A stretch of 64,000 bases of DNA, taken from Heliomicrobium undosum. Its GTDB lineage: Bacteria; Bacillota; Desulfitobacteriia; Heliobacteriales; Heliobacteriaceae. The notes under the pieces were generated by a model. It worked only from the letters and a program-made list of their open reading frames with translations, was not told the origin of the DNA and did no database searches. This document shows, piece by piece, positions 17,288-26,614 of the stretch (position 1 is the stretch's first letter; each line of letters opens with the position of its first letter). Location: NCBI RefSeq assembly GCF_009877425.1, contig NZ_WXEY01000014.1:18133-82132 (forward strand). Reading direction: 5' to 3'. The translations under genes and the position numbers were made by a program.

Positions 17288-17584
17288 GTGAAGATCACAG
17301 ACATTCGGATTCGCAAACTGTATGTGGACAGCAAGATAAAAGCTATCTTCTCAGTGACTTTCGATAACGCCTTTGTCGTCCACGACGTCAAGGTGGTGGA
17401 AGGTCCCAATGGACTGATCGTGGCCATGCCCAGCCGCAAGCGGCCCGATGGCAAGTACTGCGATATTTTCCACCCCATCTCCGCCGATGCCAGAGAGGTC
17501 GTCTCTTCAGCCATCATGGCGGCCTACAACGAAGCGGTGGCGCAAGCCAGCCAGGACGGCGTTACGGCAGACGTTACGGCCTAG
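17288..17584 (+). CDS. spoVG: SpoVG, RNA-binding septation/sporulation regulator
   Basis: 98 residues, full-length match to the SpoVG family: start KITDIRIRK, then VTFDNAFVVHDVKVVEG, PSRKRPDGKYCDIFHPI and a C-terminal helix. SpoVG proteins bind RNA and DNA and affect asymmetric septation and many regulons in Firmicutes. The GTG start has GAAGAGGG about 9 bases upstream. It stands alone here, without the purR-yabJ neighbours seen in Bacillus. A terminator follows about 90 bases after the stop. Confidence 0.95.
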   Translation: MKITDIRIRKLYVDSKIKAIFSVTFDNAFVVHDVKVVEGPNGLIVAMPSRKRPDGKYCDIFHPISADAREVVSSAIMAAYNEAVAQASQDGVTADVTA

Positions 17585-17672
17585 AGCGGCGTCCTTAGTG
17601 GAGACGATGGCCTTGCGGCCTGTTTATCGCGGAATTTTTCACCGAATCGAAAGGACATGAACATACAGAGCC

Positions 17673-17702
17673 AACCGTTGCCTATCGCGCAGCGGTTTTT
17701 TC
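17673..17702 (+). terminator. Terminator after spoVG
   Basis: 9-bp stem with one G-U pair (17673-17681 with 17689-17697) leading into a T-run TTTTTTCTTTT. It lies between the convergent spoVG and creatininase-family genes. Confidence 0.75.
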
Positions 17703-17706
17703 TTTT

Positions 17707-18504
17707 CTAGGGGGCGATGGGCAGCAACCGGCTTGCCAGCCCTTGAATCAATGGGGGCGGCGGCCATTTCACGCCTTGCAGGAGGTCTATGGCTGCGTCG
17801 GCCCAGATGTCCAGGCTGGAGAGCAAACGTTGCCCCTCTTCCACAGAGGCCTCTGCCGGGCTGCCCAGGTACCCCTCTGCCGCGCCCTTTTCCCGCCATG
17901 TTCCGGGGTAGCGCAGGTCATCGATCTCTACCGGGGGAAGCCGCTTGGCCAGTTCCCGGTCAACCTGTTCCGGATGCAGGGCCAGCATGATCGATGTTTC
18001 AATGCGACCGCCATGGATGTCGGGAATGGCGCCGGGCGCCGGGTTTCGAGGCAGGCTGAAAAACCAATGGGCGAAGGGTTCTGCGATCTTGATCGGATAG
18101 TCCTTTTCCACCTGGGTGATGGCGGCGTGAATCGCGGCCAGGTGTATCGGCGAACCGTGGGGAGAGACGACGACGGCATAGCGAAACCCCCAACGGCTTG
18201 ACAGGGCCAGCAGTTCGTACACCAAGGAAAAAAAGCGCTTCTCTGAGAGTGAAACGGTGCCGGGAAAATCGCCCGTCTCCCGGGCCACCCCCAGGGGAAC
18301 CAACGGAAAAAGATAGGGACGGAGATTCGATTGGCCTTCCAGTTTGGCCGCTGACCGCCGGCACCCTTCCAGCGCGCATTGGCAATCGACGCCGATCGGC
18401 AGATGAGGACCGTGTTCTTCAAGGGGGGCAATGGGCAGGAACAAAAGGCTCTTCTCCGGAACGATAGAATCGAGACTCGGCCAGGACATGGTGATGATCT
18501 CCAT
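17707..18504 (-). CDS. Creatininase-family amidohydrolase
   Basis: 265 residues. The metal-binding motif LPIAPLEEHGPHLPIGVD holds the family's Glu, His and Asp ligands. Further landmarks are SPHGSPIHLAAI (usually NGHGGN in the family), HGGRIETSIML and GSPAEASVEEG. Family members are metal-dependent hydrolases of cyclic amides or act in peptide-cofactor maturation (MftE); this one's substrate is unclear. The altered second motif suggests a divergent subgroup. The ATG has GGAGGAAGGCCC upstream. Single-gene unit. Confidence 0.8.
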   Translation of the reverse strand: MEIITMSWPSLDSIVPEKSLLFLPIAPLEEHGPHLPIGVDCQCALEGCRRSAAKLEGQSNLRPYLFPLVPLGVARETGDFPGTVSLSEKRFFSLVYELLALSSRWGFRYAVVVSPHGSPIHLAAIHAAITQVEKDYPIKIAEPFAHWFFSLPRNPAPGAIPDIHGGRIETSIMLALHPEQVDRELAKRLPPVEIDDLRYPGTWREKGAAEGYLGSPAEASVEEGQRLLSSLDIWADAAIDLLQGVKWPPPPLIQGLASRLLPIAP

Positions 18505-18818
18505 GGGCCTTCCTCCTTCGAGAGATTGGCGCAGTCAATAAAGCGCCTTTCGCCTGTGACCGAAAAAGGCGGAAGAGAAGAAATTGCACACTCGCAGGTA
18601 GCCTATGCGTATAAAGATAGAAATGGTAAGACAAAAATTTGACAGGTATCAACCCTGGTGGGGGTGTTTTGGGCCGAGATCTGCGGGTGCTCGGAGGTCT
18701 CATGTTATTGATGCGAAGGTGACCCGATCACAGGCAGGAATGTTGTTTTTTATGGGAATTACCGTACCTATTAATAGAATAAAATGACTTATGGGTTTTC
18801 AATGGAAGGGTGAGGGCG
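18505..18818. other. Intergenic region between divergent genes
   Basis: Control region for the creatininase-family gene and the soluble receptor at 18819. A TTGACA-like element occurs near 18638. No gene, structured RNA or convincing operator was recognised. Confidence 0.4.
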
Positions 18819-19649
18819 ATGGCGGAGGTCTCGGAGGTATTACAACCGATCCTGGCAGTGGCCGATTTTATCCATGATCTTTTCGAAGGGCGCAATTTTC
18901 TGGGTATTGCCGACCGAGAGAAGTTTATCTGGCTTCGCGACGGCAGCGAAATCCGGTTTCAGATCAAACCGGGCGACCTGGTGAAGCCGGGGATGGCTAC
19001 ACACGATGCGATGCAACAAAGGAAGACAGTCGTTCGTTCCATTACCAAGGAACAGTCTCTCTTTGGATTTCCTTACCGAGCCATCGCGCTTCCGATTTTC
19101 GATGGTCCCCAGGTAGCGGGAGTGGTGTCCATGACGACGGCCAGAAAAAAAGAGATTCTTATGTATGAGATGGCGGGTCGCCTCGAGTTGTCAACCCATC
19201 AACTGGCGGAAAAGGGAAAATCCATCGCCGGGACGGCTGGCGCGTTGACCAGGGAGATTGATACGCTCACCACGGCCAGCCGGCGGTTGACGGAAGGGTT
19301 ACAGATCATGGATGACGCCATAGAACTGGTGGATCGGGTGGCCTCGCAGACCCAGTTGCTCGGCCTGAATGCGGCCATCGAAGCAGCCCGCGCCGGCGCA
19401 GCAGGCCGCGGTTTTTCCATTGTGGCCGATGAGATTCGCGCCTTGGCCCTCACGACATCGGAAAACGCCAAGTTGATCCGTGTAGGCCTGAAACGTATGG
19501 CGGAGGACGTCAAGGTCAGCCATCGCCACCTGGCGCAACTGGAGAGCCTGGCGCAGCAACAGGCCGCTGTGACGGTGGAGGTGGATAGGGCGCTTACGGA
19601 GATGCAGGGGGGCGTTGAAGATCTGAACCGTTTCGCAAAAGAAGTGTAA
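18819..19649 (+). CDS. Short soluble chemoreceptor-like protein
   Basis: About 276 residues and no membrane segment. The N-terminal 110 residues form a small cytosolic sensor of an unassigned kind. The rest is a shortened signalling module with the hairpin [17 protein letters not shown] then [15 protein letters not shown]. The module is much shorter than that of the 13322 receptor, so it may join arrays differently or act in another signalling complex. It resembles in layout the receptor at 42157. ATG 18819 has GGAAGGGTGAGGGCG upstream; a GTG at 18810 overlaps that site. Confidence 0.8.
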   Translation: MAEVSEVLQPILAVADFIHDLFEGRNFLGIADREKFIWLRDGSEIRFQIKPGDLVKPGMATHDAMQQRKTVVRSITKEQSLFGFPYRAIALPIFDGPQVAGVVSMTTARKKEILMYEMAGRLELSTHQLAEKGKSIAGTAGALTREIDTLTTASRRLTEGLQIMDDAIELVDRVASQTQLLGLNAAIEAARAGAAGRGFSIVADEIRALALTTSENAKLIRVGLKRMAEDVKVSHRHLAQLESLAQQQAAVTVEVDRALTEMQGGVEDLNRFAKEV

Positions 19650-19824
19650 CGATACCATTTTCATCATCGCGTTGTGACCAGACGGGGCATGAAAGTTTCA
19701 TTTGCTAAGCCGCTATGTTGGAGTCTGTCGGCATCTTGAAATAAAAGGAAAAGAAAAGGGATTTGTTTTTTTATGTCGAAGTCTGTTTCATCATCCAAAT
19801 CCAAACGGGGAGAACTGCTCAATC

Positions 19825-22269
19825 ATGAAAAGTAAGTTCTTGGCATCCTGTATGGCCGCATGGGTTCTGGCAGGTACCGGTCTGGTCCCTCTTACTGCCG
19901 CTTTTGCCTCACCCGGCGAAGGAGTCCCCGCGCTGTCGCAGCCGGCGGACCTGCTTCAGGCACAGTCAACAAACGCTCAGACAGAGCCCGCGCTCAAACG
20001 GATCGAGTTCCTTTCCCAACTGTCAAAGGTGCTTGGTGTCCAACCCCTCTTTCCGCCAAAAGCCTCTTTCGTCGATGTCATGCCGGCTTCGCCCGATTAC
20101 GGAGCGATTGAGGCGTTGACCCGCCTCGGTCTGATCTCCGGTATTTCGCCGGGCCGCCTAGGCGTCGGCGAGGCGGTGCGCCGGCAGGATGCGGCGCTGC
20201 TCCTCTGGCGCGCTTTCGGGGACCGGCAGGAACCGGTCTTCGGGGATCCCTTGAACGATGAAGGGGAGATTTCCGATTATGCCCGGCAGGCCGTCCGCTA
20301 TACCGTTCAAAAGGGCTGGTTGCCGGCCCGGGACGGACGGTTTAGCCCCCGCGACGGGCTGACCCTGTCCGAAACAGAGCGATTGATGGAAAGGCTGCGC
20401 CTGGACCGTAAGGTGCAGGCCTTGCGCGCCATCGCCGTCACATCGAAACGCCAGGTCGGCCTTTGGCCCGATGAGACGAAAGCGGTGGAACTCCCACCCG
20501 GCCAGCCTGATCAGTGGACGCCTGAAAAGGGGGCGCCCTTGGGCTTTACGCCTGTTTTCGGCGTCGATAATCCGAATATCGGCCGATTGTCCGGCGATGG
20601 CGGTTTTACACTGGGGCCGCAGGCAAAGCGAGGCCTGGTCACCGTCAATGCCGGTCTTGCCAGTTATGCCTTGGAGGTCGAGGCGTACACGGCGTCGAGG
20701 CCAAGAACCACATCGCCGGCGAGAGAGGAACAGGTGATGGGTGAAAAAACGCCTTCGCCGGGCTTCGGCGAGGGACCGTTGGCCGCCGCCGCATTCTCTG
20801 TCCAGGTCAGCCAGCATGCGCCTGACCTCGCGTTTCAGCAACTGGAGACGAAACAATACCCCGGACCCCAAGGGGGGCTGGCGTCGCCGGATGAGACTTG
20901 GACAGGCTTTCTCCGCCAGGAGGGCCGCGATGTGGTGATCGACCTGCAGCGGATGCGACCGGTGACCGGCCTTTCTTTGGAGTTTTTGCAGGACAAGCAG
21001 GCAGGGATCCGGATGCCTCCGCACATGCAAGGGGCTGTCTCCCCGGATGGGCAGAACTGGTATTACCTGGGCGAGGCGCGCCACAGCCTTTCTCCCTCTG
21101 ATGGCGCCGTGCAACAGCGTGTTCTGGGCTTTCGCTTCCCAGCCCTAAATACGCGGTACATAAAACTCAGCTTCCCTGTCGACGATTGGACCTTTGCACG
21201 GCGGTTGACTGTCGAGGGCGCCCCGTCGCCGGCGAAACCGGTGTTGCTGAGCCAGGACGCGCGGGTCGCCAAGTCAGCGAGGGGCTACCTCCAAATTCCC
21301 GGCGTCAACGACATCCTGCTCGTGTACACCGGTCACTACGGAAAAGCCGGAACTTGGACGAGCGACGACTTTCTTCCTATGATCGCCTACCGGAACCGCC
21401 AGGGCTACCGGGATCGGATGTTTGACACAATGCTCTTCCTCCCCTATGGGGAGACAGGCAGTGTCAAGGAAAAGTGGGGCGCCTACCTGGACGATCTCTT
21501 CACCCCAGGCATCCAGTTGAGTGCGCTCAACGGGGCGGTCGCCGAGATGAATCGCATCCTGGGGACGGCCCATACGGAGAAGGTGATTCTCACCCTGCCC
21601 TATCCGGACAGCCAGGAACGGAACTTCGGCAGCCTGGAGAAAAATAGCCCCTCTCTATCCTTCGATCCCGCCCATGTGGGCCGTGAACAGGCGCTGGACA
21701 ACAGGCTGGCGGCGCTCAAGTGGTATTACAGGGAACTGATCGAGCGTTGGCAGGGCGCCGGATTCGAAAATCTGGAATTGGCCGGGATTTACTGGTACGC
21801 TGAAACGATCGACGTCCACGTCCCCGATGAGACGCAACTGGTGCAGGGGGCCGCACGCATCGTCCGGGCCGACAACCGCGACTTCTACTGGATCCCCTTT
21901 TACGGCGCCAACGGTTATGAAAACTGGCGCTCTTACGGTTTTGAGCACGTGCTGCTGCAGCCCAACTACTACGCTGACGATATCAAGCCGGACGAGCGGA
22001 TGGATCGGACGGCGGCGCTGGCGAAGAAGTACCGCCTCGGCATGGAACTGGAGATCAGCGACCAGGTCTTCGATTCGGCCGGCCACTATGACGCTTTTTA
22101 CAAGCAACTGGATAGGGCGCACCGGCTCGGCGCCGACGGCGACATGACCAACGCCTATTATGCCGAGTCGAAGACCCTCGTGCGAGTGAGCAACAGCAGC
22201 GATCCCAAGATCCGAGCGATCTATGATGATCTGTACCGCTGGATCCGGGGGACCTACCGTCCGAAGTAA
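19825..22269 (+). CDS. Secreted S-layer-homology/DUF4855 protein
   Basis: 814 residues. Signal peptide (1-30, MKSKFLASCMAAW... TAAFAS), then SLH-type segments (about 55-190, with FVDVMPASPDYGAIEALTRLGL) for wall attachment. A beta-sandwich resembling a discoidin fold follows (about 365-475, LQRMRPVTGLSLEF and RYIKLSFPVDDW). DUF4855 (about 490-800, YTGHYGKAGTW, IPFYGANG) completes the protein. DUF4855 is a glycosidase-like domain of unknown activity, so a cell-surface carbohydrate role is inferred. ATG 19825 starts the signal peptide and follows GGGGAGA; the upstream frame from 19702 is unlikely coding. Confidence 0.82.
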   Translation: MKSKFLASCMAAWVLAGTGLVPLTAAFASPGEGVPALSQPADLLQAQSTNAQTEPALKRIEFLSQLSKVLGVQPLFPPKASFVDVMPASPDYGAIEALTRLGLISGISPGRLGVGEAVRRQDAALLLWRAFGDRQEPVFGDPLNDEGEISDYARQAVRYTVQKGWLPARDGRFSPRDGLTLSETERLMERLRLDRKVQALRAIAVTSKRQVGLWPDETKAVELPPGQPDQWTPEKGAPLGFTPVFGVDNPNIGRLSGDGGFTLGPQAKRGLVTVNAGLASYALEVEAYTASRPRTTSPAREEQVMGEKTPSPGFGEGPLAAAAFSVQVSQHAPDLAFQQLETKQYPGPQGGLASPDETWTGFLRQEGRDVVIDLQRMRPVTGLSLEFLQDKQAGIRMPPHMQGAVSPDGQNWYYLGEARHSLSPSDGAVQQRVLGFRFPALNTRYIKLSFPVDDWTFARRLTVEGAPSPAKPVLLSQDARVAKSARGYLQIPGVNDILLVYTGHYGKAGTWTSDDFLPMIAYRNRQGYRDRMFDTMLFLPYGETGSVKEKWGAYLDDLFTPGIQLSALNGAVAEMNRILGTAHTEKVILTLPYPDSQERNFGSLEKNSPSLSFDPAHVGREQALDNRLAALKWYYRELIERWQGAGFENLELAGIYWYAETIDVHVPDETQLVQGAARIVRADNRDFYWIPFYGANGYENWRSYGFEHVLLQPNYYADDIKPDERMDRTAALAKKYRLGMELEISDQVFDSAGHYDAFYKQLDRAHRLGADGDMTNAYYAESKTLVRVSNSSDPKIRAIYDDLYRWIRGTYRPK

Positions 22270-22346
22270 AGGGGCGCAAAAGCCGTCAAGGCAAAGGTCA
22301 GTGAAGAAAGCGGAAACACCTCGATAATAAATCTGCAGAAAACAAA

Positions 22347-22394
22347 GGCCCCCCGATGATACGTGTTGGACACAATCATCGGGGGGCCCTTTTT
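22347..22394. terminator. Bidirectional terminator
   Basis: Perfect 14-bp stem (22347-22360 with 22375-22388) with TTTTT on the plus side and TTTGTTTT on the minus side. It serves the SLH protein gene and the convergent NSS transporter. Confidence 0.85.
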
Positions 22395-22482
22395 GCCTGG
22401 CTATCAGACATGGACCGAAGAGCGGGGGATTTCTATTACTGGAGCGCCGGGAAGCGAAAGCGGCAGGCTGACATGAAACGGT

Positions 22483-23850
22483 TTACAGAACGCCGATCGA
22501 ATGAAGGAAGACGATGACCAGCAGGGCCGGCGTCACATAGCGAATGATGAACCGGAAAAGACCCACTGCGCCGGCGAGGCCGATGCGGCCCTGGTTGGTC
22601 AATTCCTGCCGCCACTGCGCCTTGTCAATCATATGGCCCGCAAAGAGGGCGATGAACAGCCCGCCCAGGGGTAGCATGATATTCGAGGAGATGAAGTCGT
22701 AGAGGTCAAAAAAGCTTTTGCCGAAGACGGTGACGCCGCCGAGCAGGCCGGCGCTGTCTGCCGAAAGGGCTGCTGGGATGCCCAGCACAACGATGACGGC
22801 GGCGCAGAGGAGCACCGACGATTTGCGGGAGAGGCCCCGTTCTTCACTGAAGTAGGCCACAGGCACCTCGACGAGGGAGAGCATGGCCGTCGTGGCGGCG
22901 ATGGAGGTCAGGAAGAAAAAGGCGATCAGCAACACGTTGCCGAAGGGCATCTGAGAGAAGACGAGGGGGATGGTCATAAAGAGCAGTCCCGGACCAGCGC
23001 CCGGTTGCATGCCGAAGGCGAAGACAGCCGGGAAGATGGCGATGCCGGCCAGCATGGAAACCAGGGTGTCGGCGAAGGCGACCTTGACGGCCGTGCCGAG
23101 CAGGTTATTGTCTTCCGTGAAGTAACTGCTGTAGGTGATCATGGTGCCCATGCCGAGGGAGAGCTTGAAGAAGGCCAAGCCCATGGCCGTCAGGATGACG
23201 GCGCCGCTCAGTTGGCTGAAGTCGACATGGAAGAGGAACTTGAGTCCCTCCGCTGCGCCGGGCAGGGTGACAGCTCGGATGTCGATGATGATGATGAGAA
23301 GGAATAAGAGCGGCATCAGGGTCTTGGTGATCTTCTCAATCCCTTTCTTCACACCCATGGTCAGGATCAGGGAGACGACGGCCATGACGATGACCTGCCA
23401 GAGGATGGGTGTGACCGGGTCGGTGACGACGCTGCCAAACTGGGCTTTTGCCGAGTCAAGGGTGACGCCGGCGAAGTCGCCCCGGATCGCCTTGAAGAGG
23501 TAGTAGTAGACCCAACCGGCGACACAACTATAGAAGAACATGATCAGGCCCGAGGCGGCGACGCCCATGGTGCCGATGTGCTTCCAGGGCGAGCCGGGTT
23601 TCAGTTGCTTGAAAGCGCCGATGGCGTTTTTGCGGGTCTTGCGACCGATGAAGAACTCGCTCGCCATCACCGGCAACCCGACGAAGAGGATGCAGAGGAA
23701 GTAGATGAGCAGGAAAGCGCCGCCGCCATTGGCGCCGACGAGGTAGGGGAACTTCCAGATGTTGCCCAGGCCGACGGCGGAACCGAGGGTGGCGAAGAAA
23801 ACGGCAAGACCGGATGAAAAGGTTTCACGGCTGTCACCTTTTGAGGACAT
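22483..23850 (-). CDS. Sodium:neurotransmitter symporter (NSS/SNF) family transporter
   Basis: 455 residues with about 11-12 hydrophobic segments. The N-terminal family signature is clear (GSAVGLGNIWKFPYL in the first helix, followed by GGGAFLLIYF). The unwound first helix holds the Na+ and substrate site known from LeuT. Bacterial members import amino acids with sodium; the exact amino acid is not visible. ATG 23850 follows AGGGAG at 8 bases spacing; a GTG at 23859 is too close to it. Monocistronic. Confidence 0.9.
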   Translation of the reverse strand: MSSKGDSRETFSSGLAVFFATLGSAVGLGNIWKFPYLVGANGGGAFLLIYFLCILFVGLPVMASEFFIGRKTRKNAIGAFKQLKPGSPWKHIGTMGVAASGLIMFFYSCVAGWVYYYLFKAIRGDFAGVTLDSAKAQFGSVVTDPVTPILWQVIVMAVVSLILTMGVKKGIEKITKTLMPLLFLLIIIIDIRAVTLPGAAEGLKFLFHVDFSQLSGAVILTAMGLAFFKLSLGMGTMITYSSYFTEDNNLLGTAVKVAFADTLVSMLAGIAIFPAVFAFGMQPGAGPGLLFMTIPLVFSQMPFGNVLLIAFFFLTSIAATTAMLSLVEVPVAYFSEERGLSRKSSVLLCAAVIVVLGIPAALSADSAGLLGGVTVFGKSFFDLYDFISSNIMLPLGGLFIALFAGHMIDKAQWRQELTNQGRIGLAGAVGLFRFIIRYVTPALLVIVFLHSIGVL

Positions 23851-24002
23851 GGGAATCACTCCCTGATTGTTTATGGTGAAACGATGGCGAGATAGCTACT
23901 ATTGTAATGTGTAAACGGATATTTTCTTCGTTTTTAAAAGATTGTGAAAATTAGAGCAGAGCTGTCCCTCAACAATCAAGAGTGGTTGCACGTTTTTGCG
24001 CG

Positions 24003-24039
24003 CAAAAAACCCCGGTCTCCATGCGAGGCCAGGGTTTTC
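24003..24039 (-). terminator. Terminator of the 188-residue gene
   Basis: On the minus strand a 14-bp imperfect stem beginning AAAACCC closes on GGGTTTT and continues into more T, just past the stop at 24067. Confidence 0.7.
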
Positions 24040-24066
24040 ATGGTTACCGCAATATGTAGTTATCCA

Positions 24067-24633
24067 TTACTCAGGCCAGTTGCCTCCGGTGAGGTGGTCG
24101 CGCAAATCAACCAGGACACCTTCCTTGCGGGGGCTGTCGCTCGTTGCGCCGATTGGTTCACCTGCCCGCGCCGACGCGACGCCAAGGGCAGGAGAGGCGG
24201 CAACAGCAGAAACGGCGGTGGCCATTTTCGGGACGGCCGGTTCTGCTTCGGGCAATTCGCCGTCACGGAACTGGCCTTTGTTCATGGCGTACAGTTGTTT
24301 TTCCACGCGTTCGACCCGATCGGCCATTTTAAAGACGCTTTCCGTCACCCGGTTGCCGAAGGCCTTCATCGCGGGGGAAACGGCTTCATCGAAGAGTTTG
24401 ACGGCCACCATCGTTTTTTGCGTGATCGACATCTCGACCACATTGCGCACTGTCGATTTGATCATCGATTCCAGTTCAGGGCGGAGTTGTTCCAGGTTAT
24501 CGCGGGCGATGGCGTCATCGATCAATCGCAACAGGATCTCGGGAATCGGTTCACCATGCAGATCGGACTGTCCGTCAAGCCAGTGGAGCCGTTCCGGTGA
24601 AAGTTCCAGCGTGATCTTTTTAGACCTCGTCAA
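24067..24633 (-). CDS. Hypothetical protein with possible ribbon-helix-helix N-terminus
   Basis: 188 residues, family not recognised. Residues 5-45 (KKITLELSPERLHWLD, then two helices) look like an RHH DNA-binding unit. The middle is helical with many charged residues (ADRVERVEKQLYAM) and probably coiled coil, and the C-terminal 60 residues are Ala/Pro-rich and low in structure. TTG 24633 has GAGAGGGG upstream. It is a single gene between the NSS transporter and gerA. A regulatory or nucleoid role is only a guess from the N-terminus. Confidence 0.6.
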   Translation of the reverse strand: MTRSKKITLELSPERLHWLDGQSDLHGEPIPEILLRLIDDAIARDNLEQLRPELESMIKSTVRNVVEMSITQKTMVAVKLFDEAVSPAMKAFGNRVTESVFKMADRVERVEKQLYAMNKGQFRDGELPEAEPAVPKMATAVSAVAASPALGVASARAGEPIGATSDSPRKEGVLVDLRDHLTGGNWPE

Positions 24634-24949
24634 ATTGGAAAACCCCTCTCTTGTCTGGTCATTTTCTATTTCTCTTGGGTTTCCAGATAGGGTGTGCGCT
24701 TCGTTTCCATTTTACCGGAAACGCTTTGGGATTGTCGAGGGAGATAGATTCGGATGAGCCCTCGATTCTAGCCGCCTTACGGAAATTATAACAAAAAATT
24801 AACTATCTCAACAGATAGTGCGGTTTTTCACTGCCGGAAACCCAATTTGTTAGTGGTTCATCTAAATCGACCTCGTAAACAGCTTTCCCGCTGATTTGAG
24901 GGCATGTCGTATTTCCCTTCGGGGAAAAGCTACTATAGGGTGAAACGGC
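24634..24949. other. Divergent control region upstream of gerA
   Basis: AT-rich. A small hairpin with a TTCG loop (TTTCCC-TTCG-GGGAAA, around 24914-24929) lies just before the gerA ribosome site. No clear sigma-G consensus could be fixed by eye. Confidence 0.35.
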
Positions 24950-26551
24950 GTGGTCGAAGAGAACAAGCACAGCTTTTGGGACACTTACCTTTATAAACAC
25001 CGCAAAGACGAGATCCCGCCGCCTGATGACCGTTCGGGGAAGGTGGAACGGGCTTTGCCTGCTTCGCTGGAAGCGACGAAGGACGCCTTAAAAGAGGCCC
25101 TCGGCGAGCCCAAGGATCTTTTCTTCCGCCCTATCGAAAATCAGGCGTTGGGTCGCACGTTTCTCCTGGCCGCCATTGAGGGCTTGGTTGACAAAAAAGA
25201 GCTTGCCCTCCACGTGATTGAACCGTTGCAGAACGCCTCGCCCCAGGATGAGTCATCGGACATCTTCGAGACGCTCGGACGAATGGTCATCTCCGTCCCC
25301 AACTGGAAGAAGATCAAAACGCTCGATCAGGCCAAAAGCCAACTTCTTGACGGCAACACGCTCCTCTTTGCAGAAGGGTTGTCGTCAGGCCTGGTCATCT
25401 TCAACCACCAGTACGAACACCGGACTGTCGGCGAGCCGATCACGGAACAGGTGATCCGCGGCCCTATCGAGGGGTTTGTCGAGGCCATCCGCGTCAACAC
25501 GGCGCTGCTGCGCAAGCACATCAAGGATGAACGCCTGCGGTTCGAGTCGATGACGATCGGACGGCGGAGCAAGACGAAGGCCGTGGTGGCCTATGTGGAG
25601 GGGATCGCCTACCCGCCGCGGATCGACGCTGTCAAGGAGGACCTGAAGAGCCTCGATATCGATGTGGTTCATGATGTGTCCGAACTGTCGTTGCTGTTGC
25701 AGAAGCGTTCCAGCAACATTTTTCCGCTCAGCCTGACGGTCGAGCGGACGGACCGGGTGACGGCGAGCCTGATGGAAGGCCGTATCGCCGTCTTCATCGA
25801 CAACTCGCCGGCAGCGATGGTGGTGCCGGCCATTTTCATCGATTTCTGGCGCACCCCGGAGGACTACTACTATTCGCCTGTCCTGGCTACCTTCTTCCGC
25901 ATCTTGCGCATGATCGTCGGCAACCACCTGACTATGATGTTGCCGGCCTTGTACATCTCCTTCACCGAATTTCCAACAGGGATCATCGGTTCCCAACTGA
26001 TCATGAACATGGCTGCCTCCCGGGAGGGGATCGCCTTTCCGCCCACGGTGGAGGTGCTGCTCATGCTGCTCATGCTGGACATCATCCTGGAGGCGAGCCA
26101 GCGACTGCCGCGTATCGTCGGCGGCGCCGTTACCATCGTCGGCGGCCTGATCCTCGGCCAGGCGGCTGTCCAGTCGAAACTGGCCTCCAATATCATCGTC
26201 ATCATCGTAGCCGTCACGGCGATTACCAACCTGACCGTGTCCAACCTGTCCATGCTGCAAGCCATGCGGCTCTTGAAGTACTATTTTATGATCTGGGCGT
26301 CTTTTTTTGGTGTCGTCGGCGTCGTATTCGCGGCGACCACTGTGCTGGCCTACGTGGGTTCCTTGAAATCCTACGGCGTTCCTTACCTAAGCCAGATGTC
26401 GGCCATCCACCTTCGCGACCTCACCGATACGATTTACCTCTTTTCACCAAAATGGCGGACAAACCGTCCACGCACCTTCAAGGCTGAGGACGGTCAGCAC
26501 TGGGACACCAAGTCAATGAAATACAACGAAGACAGCATGGATGATGTGTAA
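24950..26551 (+). CDS. gerA: Spore germinant receptor subunit A (GerA family)
   Basis: 533 residues. The soluble N-terminal domain (about 1-285) is followed by the GerA membrane part with about five hydrophobic segments (about 290-470) and a short hydrophilic tail. Typical family stretches are seen, such as EGRIAVFIDNSPAAMVVP and SFTEFPTGI. With GerB and GerC it forms the inner-membrane receptor of the spore that responds to nutrients; receptors of this type act as ion channels in recent work. The GTG start has TAGGGTGA upstream. First gene of the ABC operon. Confidence 0.93.
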   Translation: MVEENKHSFWDTYLYKHRKDEIPPPDDRSGKVERALPASLEATKDALKEALGEPKDLFFRPIENQALGRTFLLAAIEGLVDKKELALHVIEPLQNASPQDESSDIFETLGRMVISVPNWKKIKTLDQAKSQLLDGNTLLFAEGLSSGLVIFNHQYEHRTVGEPITEQVIRGPIEGFVEAIRVNTALLRKHIKDERLRFESMTIGRRSKTKAVVAYVEGIAYPPRIDAVKEDLKSLDIDVVHDVSELSLLLQKRSSNIFPLSLTVERTDRVTASLMEGRIAVFIDNSPAAMVVPAIFIDFWRTPEDYYYSPVLATFFRILRMIVGNHLTMMLPALYISFTEFPTGIIGSQLIMNMAASREGIAFPPTVEVLLMLLMLDIILEASQRLPRIVGGAVTIVGGLILGQAAVQSKLASNIIVIIVAVTAITNLTVSNLSMLQAMRLLKYYFMIWASFFGVVGVVFAATTVLAYVGSLKSYGVPYLSQMSAIHLRDLTDTIYLFSPKWRTNRPRTFKAEDGQHWDTKSMKYNEDSMDDV

Positions 26552-26614
26552 CCGACCCTATTTCAAAGAGAATCGCGGAGTGCATCCTTGAGATGAACGG
26601 TTGGAGAGGGTAAC

